Source: Larus michahellis (Eukaryota; Chordata; Aves; Charadriiformes; Laridae). From it: DNA of 64,000 nucleotides. Both the position numbers and the translations under genes were made by a program. The stretch spans positions 88,148,215-88,212,214 of the forward strand of contig NC_133896.1 in assembly GCF_964199755.1 (NCBI RefSeq), written 5' to 3'. Below, piece by piece: positions 12,607-27,600 of this stretch. The notes under the pieces were generated by a model that was not told the origin of the DNA, searched no databases, and saw only the letters and a list, made by a program, of their open reading frames with translations. How positions within the stretch are numbered: position 1 is the first letter of the stretch; every line of letters starts with the position of its first letter.

Positions 12607-15600
12607 GTGAGCATTTAAGGTACTTCATAAGGAAAATAAAAGCCTCTGGGATTATTTCATGGGAATACACAGTTACGTATTTGACAGAAAAGAGGGCACC
12701 CTTAGCTAACTTCAATATGTTTTTTCCTGACCTCAGCCATGGTCATAATGGAAATAACGGGGTTTGTGCGTACGTGAGTGCACTGGTAAGAAAGCAGCTA
12801 ATCTGGAAGAAATTGAGTACTTGTGTTATTCAGAGTATATAAGACAATGTGAGTCTCTACTTATAAATGTTTAGTGTATTAAATTCTAGGAGTATGATAA
12901 GTTTGAAAAGATAATTTCATCTTAAAACACTCCTATTAGTCAGGATCCATAAAAATGTATAGGGTTTTTTGTTAAAATTGAGGGATCGAAAATCCTACTG
13001 GGTTATTAGGTCACAAGTATTTAATGATACAGGTCTGAAATGTCAGGTACTTACGATGAGTATAATCCACAGAATTGTCTTCCTCACAGTTGCTGAGGAA
13101 AATTCCCAAGTAGGAACTGTTTTTTCCCCTCTTATAGAAACTGTATATGTGGATTCTTATTGTGATAATAATTTCTACAATAAGGGCATTTACCCACTAT
13201 ACAAGTAGGATAAAATCACAAAGCTTATTTCCTACACTTTACTGAAAATGGTAATTCCTTCAGATCAGTGAAGATTTGAGCAGCTAACACATGGACAAAA
13301 ACTGTGCACCCATTAACTTTGGGACTTATGTAATCTTCTGGTGCACTGATTTCAGCTGTTTTGCTTTTGAAATAATATGGGGGGGGAGTGTTAGTTTATT
13401 TTTCATTGAAAATGAATTTTAGTTCCTTTAAAGAGGCTAACAAGATTTGTCATTCTGATACTGCTCACTGATTTGTGCAGGTTGATTTACTTTGAAGGTG
13501 TTTTTCATAGCCCTTATCTGACATTCTGGAATTTTTAGTGATGTGATTTAATTAGGTGAGGTGGCTATGTGATAATTCTTTTGGTACTAAGCTTTTCATT
13601 GGGTTTGAATCTAAAAGTATTTTCATCCAACTCTTAACCATATCTGTATCGGGGAGGTAAATCTGTACTACATGCTCTTAGAGAAAAAATTAATCGTTAG
13701 ACAACATAATGATCTACAGTGCTGTGTTATTTATTGTTTTTTGGCAAATTTGTGTTAGGGCACGGTAGAATCAATTGCACTGAAGAAGCCGAAGGAGAGA
13801 ACTCAACTTTTTGAACAGATCAGTAATTCATGGGAGTATGCTGAAGAATATGAACAAAAAAAGAAAAAAATGCAGCAAGCAGAAGAGAATGCTCAGTTTA
13901 ATTATAACAAGAAAAAAAGTGTTGCAGCAGAACGCAAACAAGCAAAGTTAGAGAAAGAGGAGGTAACTCAAAGTTCCATCTTTGCATGTTAAGATCTTTT
14001 GCATATTTTATGAACTTAAATACAGGTTTTCTTAAAAAAAACCCAAGCCAACTTCTGTTGTTTTTCACCTAGTATGTATTTCAGTATGGCATAACATATA
14101 ATAATTTAGTATAATGTGAAAAGATAGAGGAATACATATAATCTAAATAAACAAAAGTAGAATTGCCTTTATAATTGTTAACTTACATGTTTAAGTTTTA
14201 TGATTAGTGCACATAACTGGAATTATGGCTACTGGTACCTCATCTTACATCACTTTGGACTTGAAATTAGATCGCTAGTGATTAAAAATCCTTTTTATAA
14301 ACCATAAATAAAATTTTAATGTTGGTAGGCAGAGCATTACCAGATGCTTCTCAAGGATCTGGATGAAGAGAGGATACAGCTGAAGCTTTTCCGGCTTTAT
14401 CACAATGAAAAAAACATTAATTTATTGAAAAATAGTTTGGATGAAAAGAATATGGAGGCTAGTATCAAGAAAGAGTCTCTTTCTACAGCAGAAGATGAAT
14501 TTAGAGCCAAGAAAAAAGTGCTTGGTGTACTGAACAGAGACCAACAGCACATGGAAAGAGAAATGAAGTAGGTTTTCCAATTAGATTCTCCGATAGTTGA
14601 GTTAAAGCATAGCCTGCACTGGGAATTGCTTGGCAGGCATGCATTTCCTGTTAAAGCAATTGGGTGATAACCTCAACACTATGGAAGTCAGTTTATAGCA
14701 GTTTAGTAAAGTAATATATAGATATTGATTTCACCTCCACCACCGTGCCTAAGTTGTCAGTAATGTCATTATATAAATACCTGTTTTCTATTAAATTTTT
14801 TAAAAGGTTGTGCTTCGCTTCTTACGTTCCTATTTTCAGTGGATAGTGGGGGGAGGCAGGGGGGAATCACCTGTGGGTATATAACCTTGCAGGCAACAGC
14901 TGATTATTTGCTTGCATGTGTGGTTGGGAAGAGGTTGTTCCTTTTTTCTTTTTCTTTTGGTGTGGTTTTGTTGCTTTGGATGCGTTTTGTGGTTGCTTGT
15001 TGGGTGGGTTTTTTGTTTGTTTTGGGTTTGGTGTATTGGCGGTTGTTTTTTTGGGATTTTCTTTTTTAGGACTCTGGAAGCATCACTGATTCAGCAGAGA
15101 CCCCTCTATATAAAAGCAAAGGAAAACACTTCCTACCAAATTAAGAAAGTAGAAATGTCTAAAAAATCACTACGGGACAAAGAGAAATCCTGTGATAAGG
15201 AAAAGCAGAACATAAAAGAACTAGAGATAGAACTGAATGATATTGAGAAGGCATGGAGAACATTTGAGAAGAAAACTGAAGAGGAGATGTTGCAGAGAGA
15301 AGCACGTATTGAGCTGAGAGAAAGTCAGGTGAATTGGGAAGCCAAGAAGTACTGTTTACTAGCGAAGTCCAAAAATCCCTGCTGATGATGGAGAAACCAT
15401 TGTTTTACCAATAACCTGGAATTTCTAATGATCTCTTTGCTGTTGTCAGCTGAGGTACAGAAATACTGTCTTCAATTAGGAAAAAAGAAGAAGACAGCAA
15501 AAATGCAAACAAGACTTGCTGGTATACATACCATCTACTGTGGGTCAGAATCTAAAATTGAGGTAGCTCACTTGTGCGCTATTTTAAATTGTTTTAGAAG

Positions 15601-18600
15601 AAAAGGACTGCATCGCTCTACAGTAAATTCACATTTGAAGAAGCTATCATTGCAACCATATAGCCAGAAACACTTTTAAAACTGTTAGCTGCTTTTCTCC
15701 TCTCTCTTCCTTAAAATAGTTTCTGATCAATTCATGGAGAGGTTGCAGGGTTTTTCTTTTAGTTTGTGAATCTTCCTACTCTGGACTTCAGAAGCGTTCG
15801 GTCAGTTAGTCATAACTTTGCAGGATTGTTTAGAATGCTGTAAAACCAAAAAGACATGAGAATGCTGTAATTTTAAATACCAAAACTTGCACTAATTTTG
15901 GGCTGTGCAAAATCTTGCTGTTACCTTAACTGTGAAGTACTGTAAACTTTATGAACTTCCCTGACAAATAAGTCATTAGAGGTCTAAAACAAGACTGTAG
16001 GCAAGAACTACTAAGTGTAACCTTCCAGTTGAATCTTCCTCTAGTAAAATATAACTTCTGATAATGCAGTTAGTAGCTAGAAGGGTTCTGGAAAATTGGG
16101 TGATTTTCATAATCTTAATTATGATGAAGTAGCAATTACTAATTGAGGCTGTAACAACATGAGTCTTCCCACATTCAGTGGATGGAGTAATTATTTTTTT
16201 TTTATGCTATTTGTCCAGTTGGAGCGCTATAAAGAGCTAAAGGAAATAGCAAGAAAGAAAGTAGCTACACTAACCCAGCAGCTAGAAAAACTTCGTTGGG
16301 AAGACAAAGCGGATCAAGAAAGGCTGAAACTTAATTGGAGGAAGAAAAAAGAAGTTGAGGTATTTGTATGAAGCTAGAATTGTCTTTTAAGGAGAAAAAT
16401 GTTTCTCCACCCCTCCCTCTGGTATAAATGTCTATATAAATGTGTTTAGTGCTTTGACATAAACAAATCATCAGCAAAGGAGATACATTGCAAGTGTTAG
16501 TTCAGTTTTCATATTGCAACACATTGAGCAAAATGGCTTCTAAATTTGTTCAGATAGTGGTTGCGTGGGCCCACACTGAAGATTTGGTTTTGAAAGCTTT
16601 GCCTCTAATATTTTATGGTTACTCAGAAAGTGTGCTGAACTTTAATCAGTTCCTGTTTTTATAAGTGTAGTGTTTCTTTCTGAGATGTCTTACCACTGTT
16701 GTCTATCTGTATGACATTCGCCCTTTCAGGGCTCATTTTGATCACAGCTACCTTTTTGCTGAGATGGTTTTCAGGTCAGTTGTGTGTATTAGTGTGTTGC
16801 AGTTGGAAAAATCTCCTTGGTGTCTGCTGTTCTATTGCACTTCATAGGCAGGGTATTTGGTGTGAATACAGATCATTGCTGTCATTTTGTTTCTGATTTC
16901 TTTTATCATTGCAGATCCAAACAGGTAATAATAAAATACCTACATTTTTCATTATGACTTGGTCACCATGCCTGATGCTCTCTTTTTAGAAAAATTATTT
17001 CGCAACTCGTTGTTCAGCCTGGCATTATGCTTCTGATAGAAGAGAGTGAAGCTTAGCTGATGATCTGTCTTTTTCTATAAACCTTGCTCTATTAGGTGGT
17101 TTGTTTTTTTTCCCAAACTATGTTAACCTTGCAGTTTTGTCACCTACTAAGAAGTTAGAAAGGCAGCATGCATTTCTTCACCGTTTAGTTATGGAGTCAA
17201 AGTTTGGAGGGGACTTTTTATGTTGAGAAAACTGAAAAATCCATCAGACGAGACACTACCAGTTCTAGGGTTCCTAACACCTCATTCTTGTACATATAAA
17301 CTTGCTTGTATGGAAAAGCCTATATTCTATTGCATATGAGGATGTAGAGCCATCCTTGCCATGATATCTAAGTTAATACTTGGTACATCCATTTGCTCTT
17401 GATACAGTACTACTTTTTCTTTTTGAAGTCCTAGTTACCAGGAAAATCTAGTTAGTATCTAGAAGTGAAATAAATTCTATTGCTTGTGCTTCTAAAACTC
17501 TGCAAGTCCCATTGTGTTGTTGAGAGGGAATACAGGGATACTTGGGAATTCATAAAATGCATGTCTGACCATTCAATGTTGGCATTACTTACCTGTACTA
17601 CTGACATTGGTGATCACTCTTCGCAATTCAGCATGTTTGTGACCGCAGCTGGCATGCTGTGTCTAGCTCTGGGCTGATAAACATAAAAAAGGATACTGGC
17701 ATACTGCAGTGAGTCCAGCAGAGACCCAGTGAGTTGGCTGGAGCACCTGGCTTACGAAGAGAGGCTGAGAGAACTGGATCTGTTCAGTGTGGAGAAGGAG
17801 AGGTGAAGGGGAGACCTTATCGCTGTCTGCAGTTACCTAATGGGAGGGGATGAATAAGATAGAGCCGCGCTCTTTCTAGAAGTGCAGAGTGATAGGATGG
17901 GAGACAACAGGCACAACTTAGGACACAGGAAATTCCAAATAGCTATTAGGTAAGCTATTTCATCTCAAGGATTGTCAAACGTTGAAGTGGGTGTACAAAG
18001 AGATTGCGGACTCTCCATCCCTAGAGCTAGTCAAAAGGTCACAAGCAGTTCAGAAGTAAAATTAAGGTTTAATAAAATGTGTAGGTAACAACTGTATTTT
18101 GTCTTTCATTTGCTTTAGTTAATGTATTTTTATTCAATTTGAGTAATTGAAAATACTTATTTCACTGTTTGTTTTTTAGTACAGTGCTTTTGTGTCGGGT
18201 TAGAACCTCTATGTCAACTTCTCTGTCCTTAGGAAAAAGCTTCTGTTAATCTCGGGCCAAAAAAAGCACATTGTTATTTTTTAGCACCTATAATTTACTA
18301 ACACTGTGTTTAAAGTTGTTTTATTTGATGGTGACATGATTCTTCATGCTGAAGAGGCTTTCTCTGAACTGTAGCCAAACATGAAAAATCCAATAACGGC
18401 CTTAATAAAATAATTTTCCTTTATTATTCATGGTACAATTCAGTGTCTACTGTTGAAAAAGAGATGCTATTACTTCATCATGAAATATCAACAAGGCAGA
18501 AAATATCTGTCTTGGTACTTGTTCTGAATTAAGAGCTTTGTATCGTGCTATAAAACTCATTTTCCTCTGGTTTGTTTTTAACAAGTTCTATTTGCAATTG

Positions 18601-21600
18601 CATAGGAAAGCATAAAACAGACTGTGGAACGGATAGAAGAGCATAAAAAACGGATAGAGAAGTTGGAAGAATATGTTAAGATATGCACGTATGTTAAGAA
18701 AAATTAAAACCTGGTTATATTTCTTCTGTATTATGTATTTTCAAATTAATGTAGCAGGTTTCTAATTATTTTTCTTTTCAAACTTTAATAAGAATTAGAA
18801 TTTATACTAATTCTAATTAATATTTCAGTTACTTCAGCTGTCAAAATAAAGTAGGAAATATGATGACTCATCCACATTTTGTTTGAAACCAATGTCATAA
18901 TTGCTTCTGATTTCTTGTAGGTGTGCAAATTGTTACTACAGGTAGGGTATGGATCTATTAGTGTACAAATTCTGGGTGAGAGAGCAAGGCAGTACTGTAG
19001 TTGTGCAGCTCTAGGAAGCAATTAATATTTACATTGAGTATTAGGAGCACAGTTCAGTTCTTGCTTCCTGAGTCTTGTTTTCTACCTGATTTTTACCCTT
19101 TGTGCAATAAGGTATATAAGCCTTTCATTGAGCAACCTGAAATAGCTGTGATGTTTGCCGGTGTTTTGTGCAGGAGGTCGGAGTTGGTGATCTCCAGATT
19201 TTTTTTCTCAACCTGTGTTTTCTGTGTCTGTATCTTTTCTACGCATCTGTAACGCGTGCTTTGGCTTAATGCTGTCTGTGTACTGAATAAATTTCTGCCA
19301 CAGACAGGGAGCAGCAGACCCACTGTGATTGGTGTGATGCAAAGTTATTTTAATTAAGTAGTTGTAGTAGAGTGTGGTAGAGCCTTAGTGACTTTGGAAG
19401 TGCATAAGGCGAGTTGTAATTTTACATAAGAATTCTCAGTCCTTCTTAGGTTTACAATATCAGACCTTCTCCTGATGGAGGATAAAACAGTATGGTTGCG
19501 TATTGCACAGGTAAAATCTCTCACTTGAACTCAATTTTGAAACCTTAAAAATAGCTTAGACTATAGAATGCAACATGTATAATAAGTATCTTCTCATAGA
19601 TACATAAAATCTTTAATGATTATCATAGTCTGTGACCACAGAATGACTAATTTTATAAGCTAAAAGCTTGTATAAATGAAATAGTAAATCGCTCTCCTAT
19701 TTTTGCTTCCATTCAAAGAGAGTCTTTAGCAGAGAAAAAACAGCAAGAGGAAGTGCTAACTAAGGAAATTGAAAATTCAACAATACGAATAGCTGAAGTG
19801 AATGAAGAATTGAACAAAATAGTTGCTGAACTTCAGAATGCCAAAATTGATTACCATGAAGGAAGGCGTCAGCAAATGAGAGCAGAGATACTGGAAAGTC
19901 TCAAAAGACTATATCCAGATTCTGTGGTAATTGAATGGCCTCATTTAAATGCCTTATTTTAGAATTAAGATTTAAGAGTTCTGTCTTAGACTGAGTAAGC
20001 AACTAGAGTAAATTGGACTGTCTTGAATATTATTTTGAATTGTATGCTTGCTTGAGTGTACTTAGTGAAATAGTATTACTGAAGGAATAGTAGCATAGGC
20101 TATCATTATTTTTTCACAAATAGATTACTGCTTACATGAAAGAATAATTTTGATCTTGTTTGATTTTGTGGTGTTTTGATTTATTTACTTTGTCTTTTTG
20201 GTTTTGTTTTCTTCTGTCCTCAAACATATTTTTTACTTACTTATTTTAAACAAGTGAAGGGAAGTTCAACTGTGAGACCATTTGTTCCAGAATGAATACT
20301 TCTTCCAAAGAACAATTTTTCTTAGATGCATGACATTTTTTATGTTACCAAGTGGTCTGTCTTTGTTTATCAGTACTTAAAGTACTCTTCAATAATGCCA
20401 TTAAGTGTTCTGTGTATTGATTCTGAATTGTCAGCAGACATTGGTTGGTTTCTGAGGCATATTTACTTAAACATGTTTACTTCAAGGTTGGAAGTCATTC
20501 CAAATAAAAACTTTTTGATAAATCTAATCAATTGAATAGTTGGTCCCTGAGGATGTCTCAGTAAAAGCAGTCCTTTTTGGTATATACAGTCAGTTGAGAT
20601 GTACAAGCTGGGAATCTTCTTTTTTTTTTTTTTTTTTTTAAATGGTTAGAAGATGATATATCTCTGCTTCTGTGTGCTGCCATAAGAACATTTAAAAAAA
20701 AAAAAATGTTTTCAGTTGTTCTTTTTCTTTGCTGCTTCATGTTTTGCAGAACCTCCTCAGAATCATGGAAGTCTAATCCTATTGTTTTCTCAAGAGATTA
20801 AGAAACTTGTTTTTCAGCTGTTCTTCAGAATTTTTTTATCCATGTTAACAAGGCGTTCCAAAAAATCAAAAACATGTTTGGTATATCTCTTTTTGCTCAC
20901 ACTTTGCATTGTATCCCTATTCGAAAAGAACTGAATCAGACTGGCGATACCTTGCTGGCTTAGGGGAGGGATGAAGTTCAGAATGTTCTCTGTCATTTTC
21001 CTTCAGGAGCTCCAAGTTTAAGAGTACATACAGATGTGATGGCTTCTAACAAATAAAAACTAGATAAGTCAAATTGATTACATAGATTATCCTATCACAG
21101 AGAGTCTTAATGATATCTGCTTCAACACCAGCATGTGAGGCATCAGAGTTGCTTCTGAGCGTCTCCTTACACTCTGGTGTACTAGTTCCAGATTACTGAA
21201 TGCAATCCAAGTTAAAGTCTCAGGATGGAAGGGTCATGACGCATTTCATCTTCTGGTAGTCTGCAAAGTACTCAGGCTGAACTGGAGGAAACCTTGGTGC
21301 CTGTCCTCTTGATTTCATAGGCAAAAAATGGCATACTGTTTCTAAGTGTTCAGTTCTTATATCCATTTTAAAGCTTCTGTTCTCCTGTTAAAACATTCTT
21401 GTAATAGTTTGTGAACATTCCAGTTACTGGAATAGCCATGCAGCAATGTGATTGCTGCTGTATGAGTGACGCGTGCATTTTCATGGATTTGCAACAAAGT
21501 ACATTTTGCAGCTGATTACAGTTTTTACAATAATTTTCAAAATTACATTCCTACACTGGTAGTTTTAATTGGCAAGATTACTATTGTTATAGATTCAGTT

Positions 21601-24600
21601 GGGCTTTCAATATTTGTTTTCACTGAAATTTGGCATTCCATCTGGACTTAAATGCGTGTGTCTGAACTGAATGTATATAGATCCTCTGTATAGTTTTGCG
21701 TGTCTGAAACATTACGTGTCTGAGCTGCAGATAGAAACATTAAGTAGGTGACACTGTGTAAGAAAACCAGGGAACTAAATAAAGACCTTGGTGTTGGGTG
21801 TTAGCCTTGCTTCTGCTGTTTTTCAGAAATGGGAGAACATTTGTCAAGAGAAAGGAAGGAAAGTAGGTCATAGTAGGCTGTGATTTGATCTACCGGTAAT
21901 TATCTCAGTTACATCATTCATGAGAGAATACTGCTGATGACCTGTCATATACAACTCTTACCACTTGTCTTCCTGTTCTCATTTGTTTAAATTTGAGAAG
22001 GCTAAAACTGTAGATATGCAAGAGGAGACCAGTAGCTGTATGTCAACAAGCAGAAAAATTGATCTTGCATAAATGTACAGGTTCTAATGTTCAGAAAGTG
22101 CATTAGTAGCTTTAATCATTCAGGGAAAGGTCATTTTTACCTACAATTACAGAAATGGAACAAAAGTATCTTTAGGGAGCATGTACAGCAAAGAACTGAT
22201 TAGTTTTATCTGTGGAGGTGTTATTTCAATATATGGCAAAACAGGCTTGATTATTTGGACTATGCAGTACAAGAAGACCAGTTTTCCTTCTTTTCATGCT
22301 ACTAAAGTAGGCAGATACTTCCTTTTTGTGTTGAAACTGGAATACTGTCTCGCTTGCTACCATTTTCCAGCTTACAGTTCTATTTATTTAAGACCTTATT
22401 GCCATTCAGAGATCTTATTGTGGGTTAGATTCTTTCTTTCCAAAAAAGATGCTTAGCTAACATTGCTGTTGTCATACTTCTAGAAGCGTATGCTAGAGAA
22501 TGTGAGTAAAACATTGAGATACGTAACTGTAACCTCAGGGACAAAATTAAATCCCTTCAGATTTTGATGGCATGCTTTGCTGTTTGGATTGATGACTGCT
22601 ACAGTTTTTTTTGATATGTCTTTTTTTTGTATGTTTTCTGATACAGTTTTTTTTCTGATATGCAGACATTGTAAGAGAGTGCAGATGGTAGATAGGTAAC
22701 ACATTCTCCTCTTATTCCTTCAGTATCTTGTATGCAGAAATATTATTTGATATCTAAATAACATATTACTATTTCTCTATATTTCTATCTTCAGTTTGGA
22801 AGGCTGCTCGACTTATGTCATCCTATTCATAAAAAATACCAGCTTGCTGTTACCAAGGTATTCAGCAAATACATGACTGCTATTGTTGTTGCCACTGAAA
22901 AAACAGCAAGAGATTGCATTCAGTTCCTAAAACAAGAAAGAGCTGAACCTGAAACTTTTCTTGCTTTGGATTACCTTGATGTAAGTACATTTTTCTTTTT
23001 TTTGTCATCAGCAAGTTAATACACTTATAAATCTTGGCTCGTTTAAGCTTAACTAAAATAGGCTTAAGTGTTAAGGCAAAGCACTTACGAGGTAAACTTC
23101 ATGGGGTTCCTGTCAGCCCACTTCTCCAGTGTGCCCAGGTCCTTCTGGATGGCAGCTTGACTATCTGGCATATCAGCCATTCCTCCCAGTTTGGTGTCAT
23201 CAGCAAACTTGCTGAGGGTACACTCTGCCCCATCATCCAGATAATTAAGGAAGATGTTAAACAGGGTTGGTCCCAGTGTTGACATGGCTAGTTACTGGCC
23301 TCCAGCTGGGCTTTGTGCCACCAGTCACCACCCTGTGGGCCTGTCTGTTCACCCAGTTTTCATTCTATCTGACTGTCTGTTCATCTAACCGATATTTCAT
23401 CAGCTTCTCTATGAGGACCCTTATGAGAAACAGTGTTGAAAGACTTCCTGAAGTCTAGATAGACAGTATCCACTGCTCTCCCCTTGTCTAACAGGCCAGT
23501 ATTTCATTGTAGAAGGCTATCAGGTTGGTCAAACATGACCAACTTGGTGAATCCATGCTCCAAGACTTTCTTGTTGTTCATGTACCTGGAAATAGTTTCT
23601 AGAATTAGTTGCTCCATCACTTTTCTAGACGTCAGGGTGAGGCTGACAGTCCGGTAGTTCCCTGGATCCTCTTCATTGTCCCCTTTTGAACACAGGAGTG
23701 ACGCTTGTTTTTCTCCAGTCCTTAGGCACCTCTTTTGGTTGCCGTGATCATTTAGAGATTATTGAGAGTGGCCTTGCAATGACATCAGCCAGCTCCTTCG
23801 GCACTGGTGGTTGCATCACATCAGGGCCCATGCATTTATATATGTCCAGTTTGCTGGAGCATTCCCAGACCTGATCCCCTTCCATCAAGGGGATGTCTTC
23901 CTTGTTCCAGACTTTCCCCTGGTCTCTGGAACCTGGGATTCCTGCAGGCCAGTCTTGCTAGTAAAGACAGAGGTGAAGAAGGAATTTGGTACCTCAGTCT
24001 CTTCCGTATCCAGTGTTAGCAGGTCCCCCGGCTCATTCAGCAGCAGGCCCATGTTTTCCTTAGCTTTCCTTTTATCACCTTTATAGTTACAGAAGCCATT
24101 TCTTCGCCATCCCTTGCCAGATTCAATTCCAATTGGGCTTTGGCTTTCCTAACTGCATATTGTTGTGCTTGGACTGTGCCTCTGTATTACTCCCAGGTTA
24201 CCTGTCCCTGCTTCCACCATATGTATACTTCCTTTTTGTGTTTGAGTTTTGCCAGGAGCTCCTTTTCTTTTATCCATGCAAGCCTCCTGGCATTTTTGCC
24301 TGACTTCCTGCTCATTGGGATCATAGCTCTTAAGGTCAGAGAAGGTGGTCCTTGAATATTAACCAGCATTCTTGGCCCCCTCTTTGTTCTGGGGCCTTAT
24401 CCCATGGGACTCTATGAAGCAGATGTTTGAAGAGGCCGAAGTCTGTTCTCCTGAAGTCCAGGGTTGCAAGCTTGCCTTTTGCCCTGCTCCCTCCTCTCAG
24501 GATCCTGAACTCTCCTATCTCATGCTCACTGCAGCCAGGGCTGCTATTGACCTTACCATCCCCAGCAAGCTTCTCCTTGATGGTGAGTAGGAGGTCTAGC

Positions 24601-27600
24601 AGAGCACCTCTCCTCATTGGCTTCTCTATCACTTGGGTGAGGAACTTGTCGTCGATGCTTTCCAGGAACCACCTGGATTGTTTATACTCCACTGCGTTGC
24701 CCCTGTAGCAGATATCGGGATGGTTCAAGTCTGTCATGAGGACCGGGGCCTGTGAATGTGGTGCTGCTTGTAGCTGTCTGTAGAAGGCCTCATCCACTTG
24801 TTCCTCCTGGTCAGGGGGCCTGTGGGGGACTCCCACTACAATGTTGCATTCACCTGTTCTTTCTTCAGTCCTTACCCAGGAGCTCTCAATTGCCTCATCA
24901 TCCTTCTCCAGGCAGAGCTCTGTGCATTCCAGCTGTTCTCTCACACATAGGGCAACTCCACCTCCTCATCTTCCCAGCCTGTCTTTCTTGAAGAGCCTCT
25001 GTCCCTCTGCTGCAGCACTCCAGTTGTGGGAACCATCCCACCATGTCTCCATGATCCCAAGGAGATTGTAGCCCTGCAACTGCACACAGATCTTTAAGTC
25101 ATCTTGTTTATTCCCCCATGCGTTAGTGTATTTGTATTTCATGCACAGTGAGTAGGTGTACAGATTTAAGGACTATAGTATATACAGACTATGAAAATGA
25201 GATCTGTTTCTGGTCTTGCAGTGACTGAGACCCCTGTTCCGTTGATTTGTACGTCCTGTCCCCAGACAGATTTGGACATCCTTTGCTATTACAACATGGG
25301 TTCTCAACACCGCTTATTTGCTTTACAGGTGAAACCAATCAACGAAAAGTTAAGAGAGATAAAAGGAGCTAAAATGATGGTGGACGTTGTACAAACTCCA
25401 TTTGCTCCACTGAAAAAAGTCATTCAGTTTGTGAGTGGGAATGGCTTGGTCTGTGAAACAGTTAAAGAAGCAAAACAAATAGCATTTGATGGACCAGTGA
25501 GGTTGAAAGTAAGAAGATTAATTTTGTTGCATATGTTTTTCATTTGCAGTTATGCATTCGATGCCATTTACATAATTCTTCTATAAACATACTACAAAGT
25601 ATTGGAGATAAACACAGAAGAATACTACGCTGTTTAGTCTATTCCCACACAGATAAACCCCCAGATGTTTCACATGGTTGTATTTTCCACTGTATGGTTT
25701 AAGTGATTTCCTAGGAAAAGGAGGCAAATTGGAGGATGGTTAGTGTCCAAATATGTTTCTTGGTATGGTCCTGTTGATGAAGAGGAGGAGGAGAAAGGAA
25801 GGATAATCCTGTTCTTAAAACTGACTGATGTAAAATTACAAACTTTACCTTGCTAGCTTTTCTATGAAGAATTACTTTCAAAAAATCTTTTAAATATCTG
25901 ACAGAATCTCTTAGTTGTAGATGTAGACTGTGTTGACTACTGGAAGCTGCTCTGTCTCTTCTTATCCATATCTCTGTTGCTGTCACAGTCTGTAGTGCCC
26001 TTTTATGCACTTAGTAAACCATTTAAGATCTTGATTAAAGCAACCTTAATTTGAAAGTGAGTATGAAATCGTGTTTACTTGGAATCCAGTTAAGTCACAA
26101 AAACACCCACATCCTTTACTAAAATTTACTCTTTCTGTTTGCAAACAAGCTGTTTTCCTTCACTCCATTATCACACTGCTTGGTTTGCTCTACCGAGCCA
26201 GATGCAACCTACCAAGCCAGTGTATACACAAATGTCTCGTAGTAATTTCCTAAATGCAAGGAAATTGTACAATTTCACTTCCTCTTCTGATCATTTGCAA
26301 TAGTACCAAAATGTGACTAGTGCCAAGAAACAACAGACATTTTTTGTGGCTTCGTGTATCTCATTTTAGCAGGTTTGGAACAGGGGAAGACAAACTGGAG
26401 TCTAACTCAAATATGGTTGTCACTCGTTTAACTACTGTATCTTGCTGTAGTAGTTCATGGGATATTTTGGCTGCTTTGTGTTCAGATTTATTTATTTGTT
26501 TTTAATTTACTTTTTTTCTTCCAGACAGTGGCTCTTGATGGAACTTTATTTTTGAAATCTGGAGTGATTTCTGGAGGATCAAGTGATTTAAGATTTAAGG
26601 CTAGATGTTGGGATGACAAAGAAATTAATAAAATGAAAGAAAGGAGAGATAGCTTGATTCATGAGTTAAAGGTAGGTCTCTTAAAAAGCACTTAACTGCA
26701 AAAGGTATAAAGGAGAAGTTGTATCTAATTTAATTCAGCTATGGGGAGATGATTTTCTGAAAAGGTGGTTTTTTAAAACTTCTAGAGGATGAAGATAGGA
26801 CATAAAAGCTGTTTATCCTCTTCTAGTTAATAATAATCACCGTGAGTCTCTGTCCTAAACTGGTTGGTTGATTCATACATCACAGAGACAGAAAGCCAGG
26901 ACAATATTGTTGATAAAAGTTCCTTCAAGGAAAAAGAGCTGTTGTTCAAAGTACCTGAAGATTTGTAGTGAAAAAGATGATACGTTTTGTCAGCGTGAAA
27001 ATATGTGCACAGATCAAAGCTTGTCAGTGTAAAACGCTTTGTCATTACCTCCAGTTAGTTTGGAGGAGCGATAGAGTAGGAACTCAGGAATTTGCAAGCG
27101 TGTGCTTATAAATCTGTTACAAAAAGACTATTGAATATGACCAGTGCTATCCACATTTACCATAAATGGGGCCTGTGTCAGTGAAGCTAGCTTTATGTAG
27201 TGCATGAATCTGAAAAATTAGTGATTTCCAAATAAGTCACCTTTTTTTTTTAAAAATCCTTTTTCTCCCATCCTAATATTTTTCTAGGACTTAATGAAGA
27301 TCAAACGTAAGGAGACTGATTTGAAGCAGTTGCATACTCAGTGCCATGGGACTCAGACACGACTTAAATATTCACAGAGTGAATTAGAGCTTATTAAAAA
27401 GAAACATCTCGCTAATCTCTACATGGTATAGTTCTAAGCCTTTATTATTTTTATGTTGAAAACTGTATTTTTTTACCTAAGCTGTAATTACCAGTGAAGT
27501 AAATACTAATTCCTTATATAGTGGGGTTTTTTAAATTCAGTTTAGGTTTTACAGACAGCAGTTATGACTCATGAATTGATAAAATATATAGAAATTAACT

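Larger units (their letters stand above)
9964..22794 (+). other. SMC1B: SMC1B introns 1-9
   Basis: AT-rich introns. They contain one CR1 fragment (17690-18065), a short (TA)n run near 11483-11498, a G/T-rich acceptor tract (14937-15067) and a T19 run near 20621. No other gene or RNA is recognised. The large introns 1 (9964-11757), 7 (16360-18605) and 9 (19927-22794) otherwise show nothing I can name. Confidence 0.7.
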
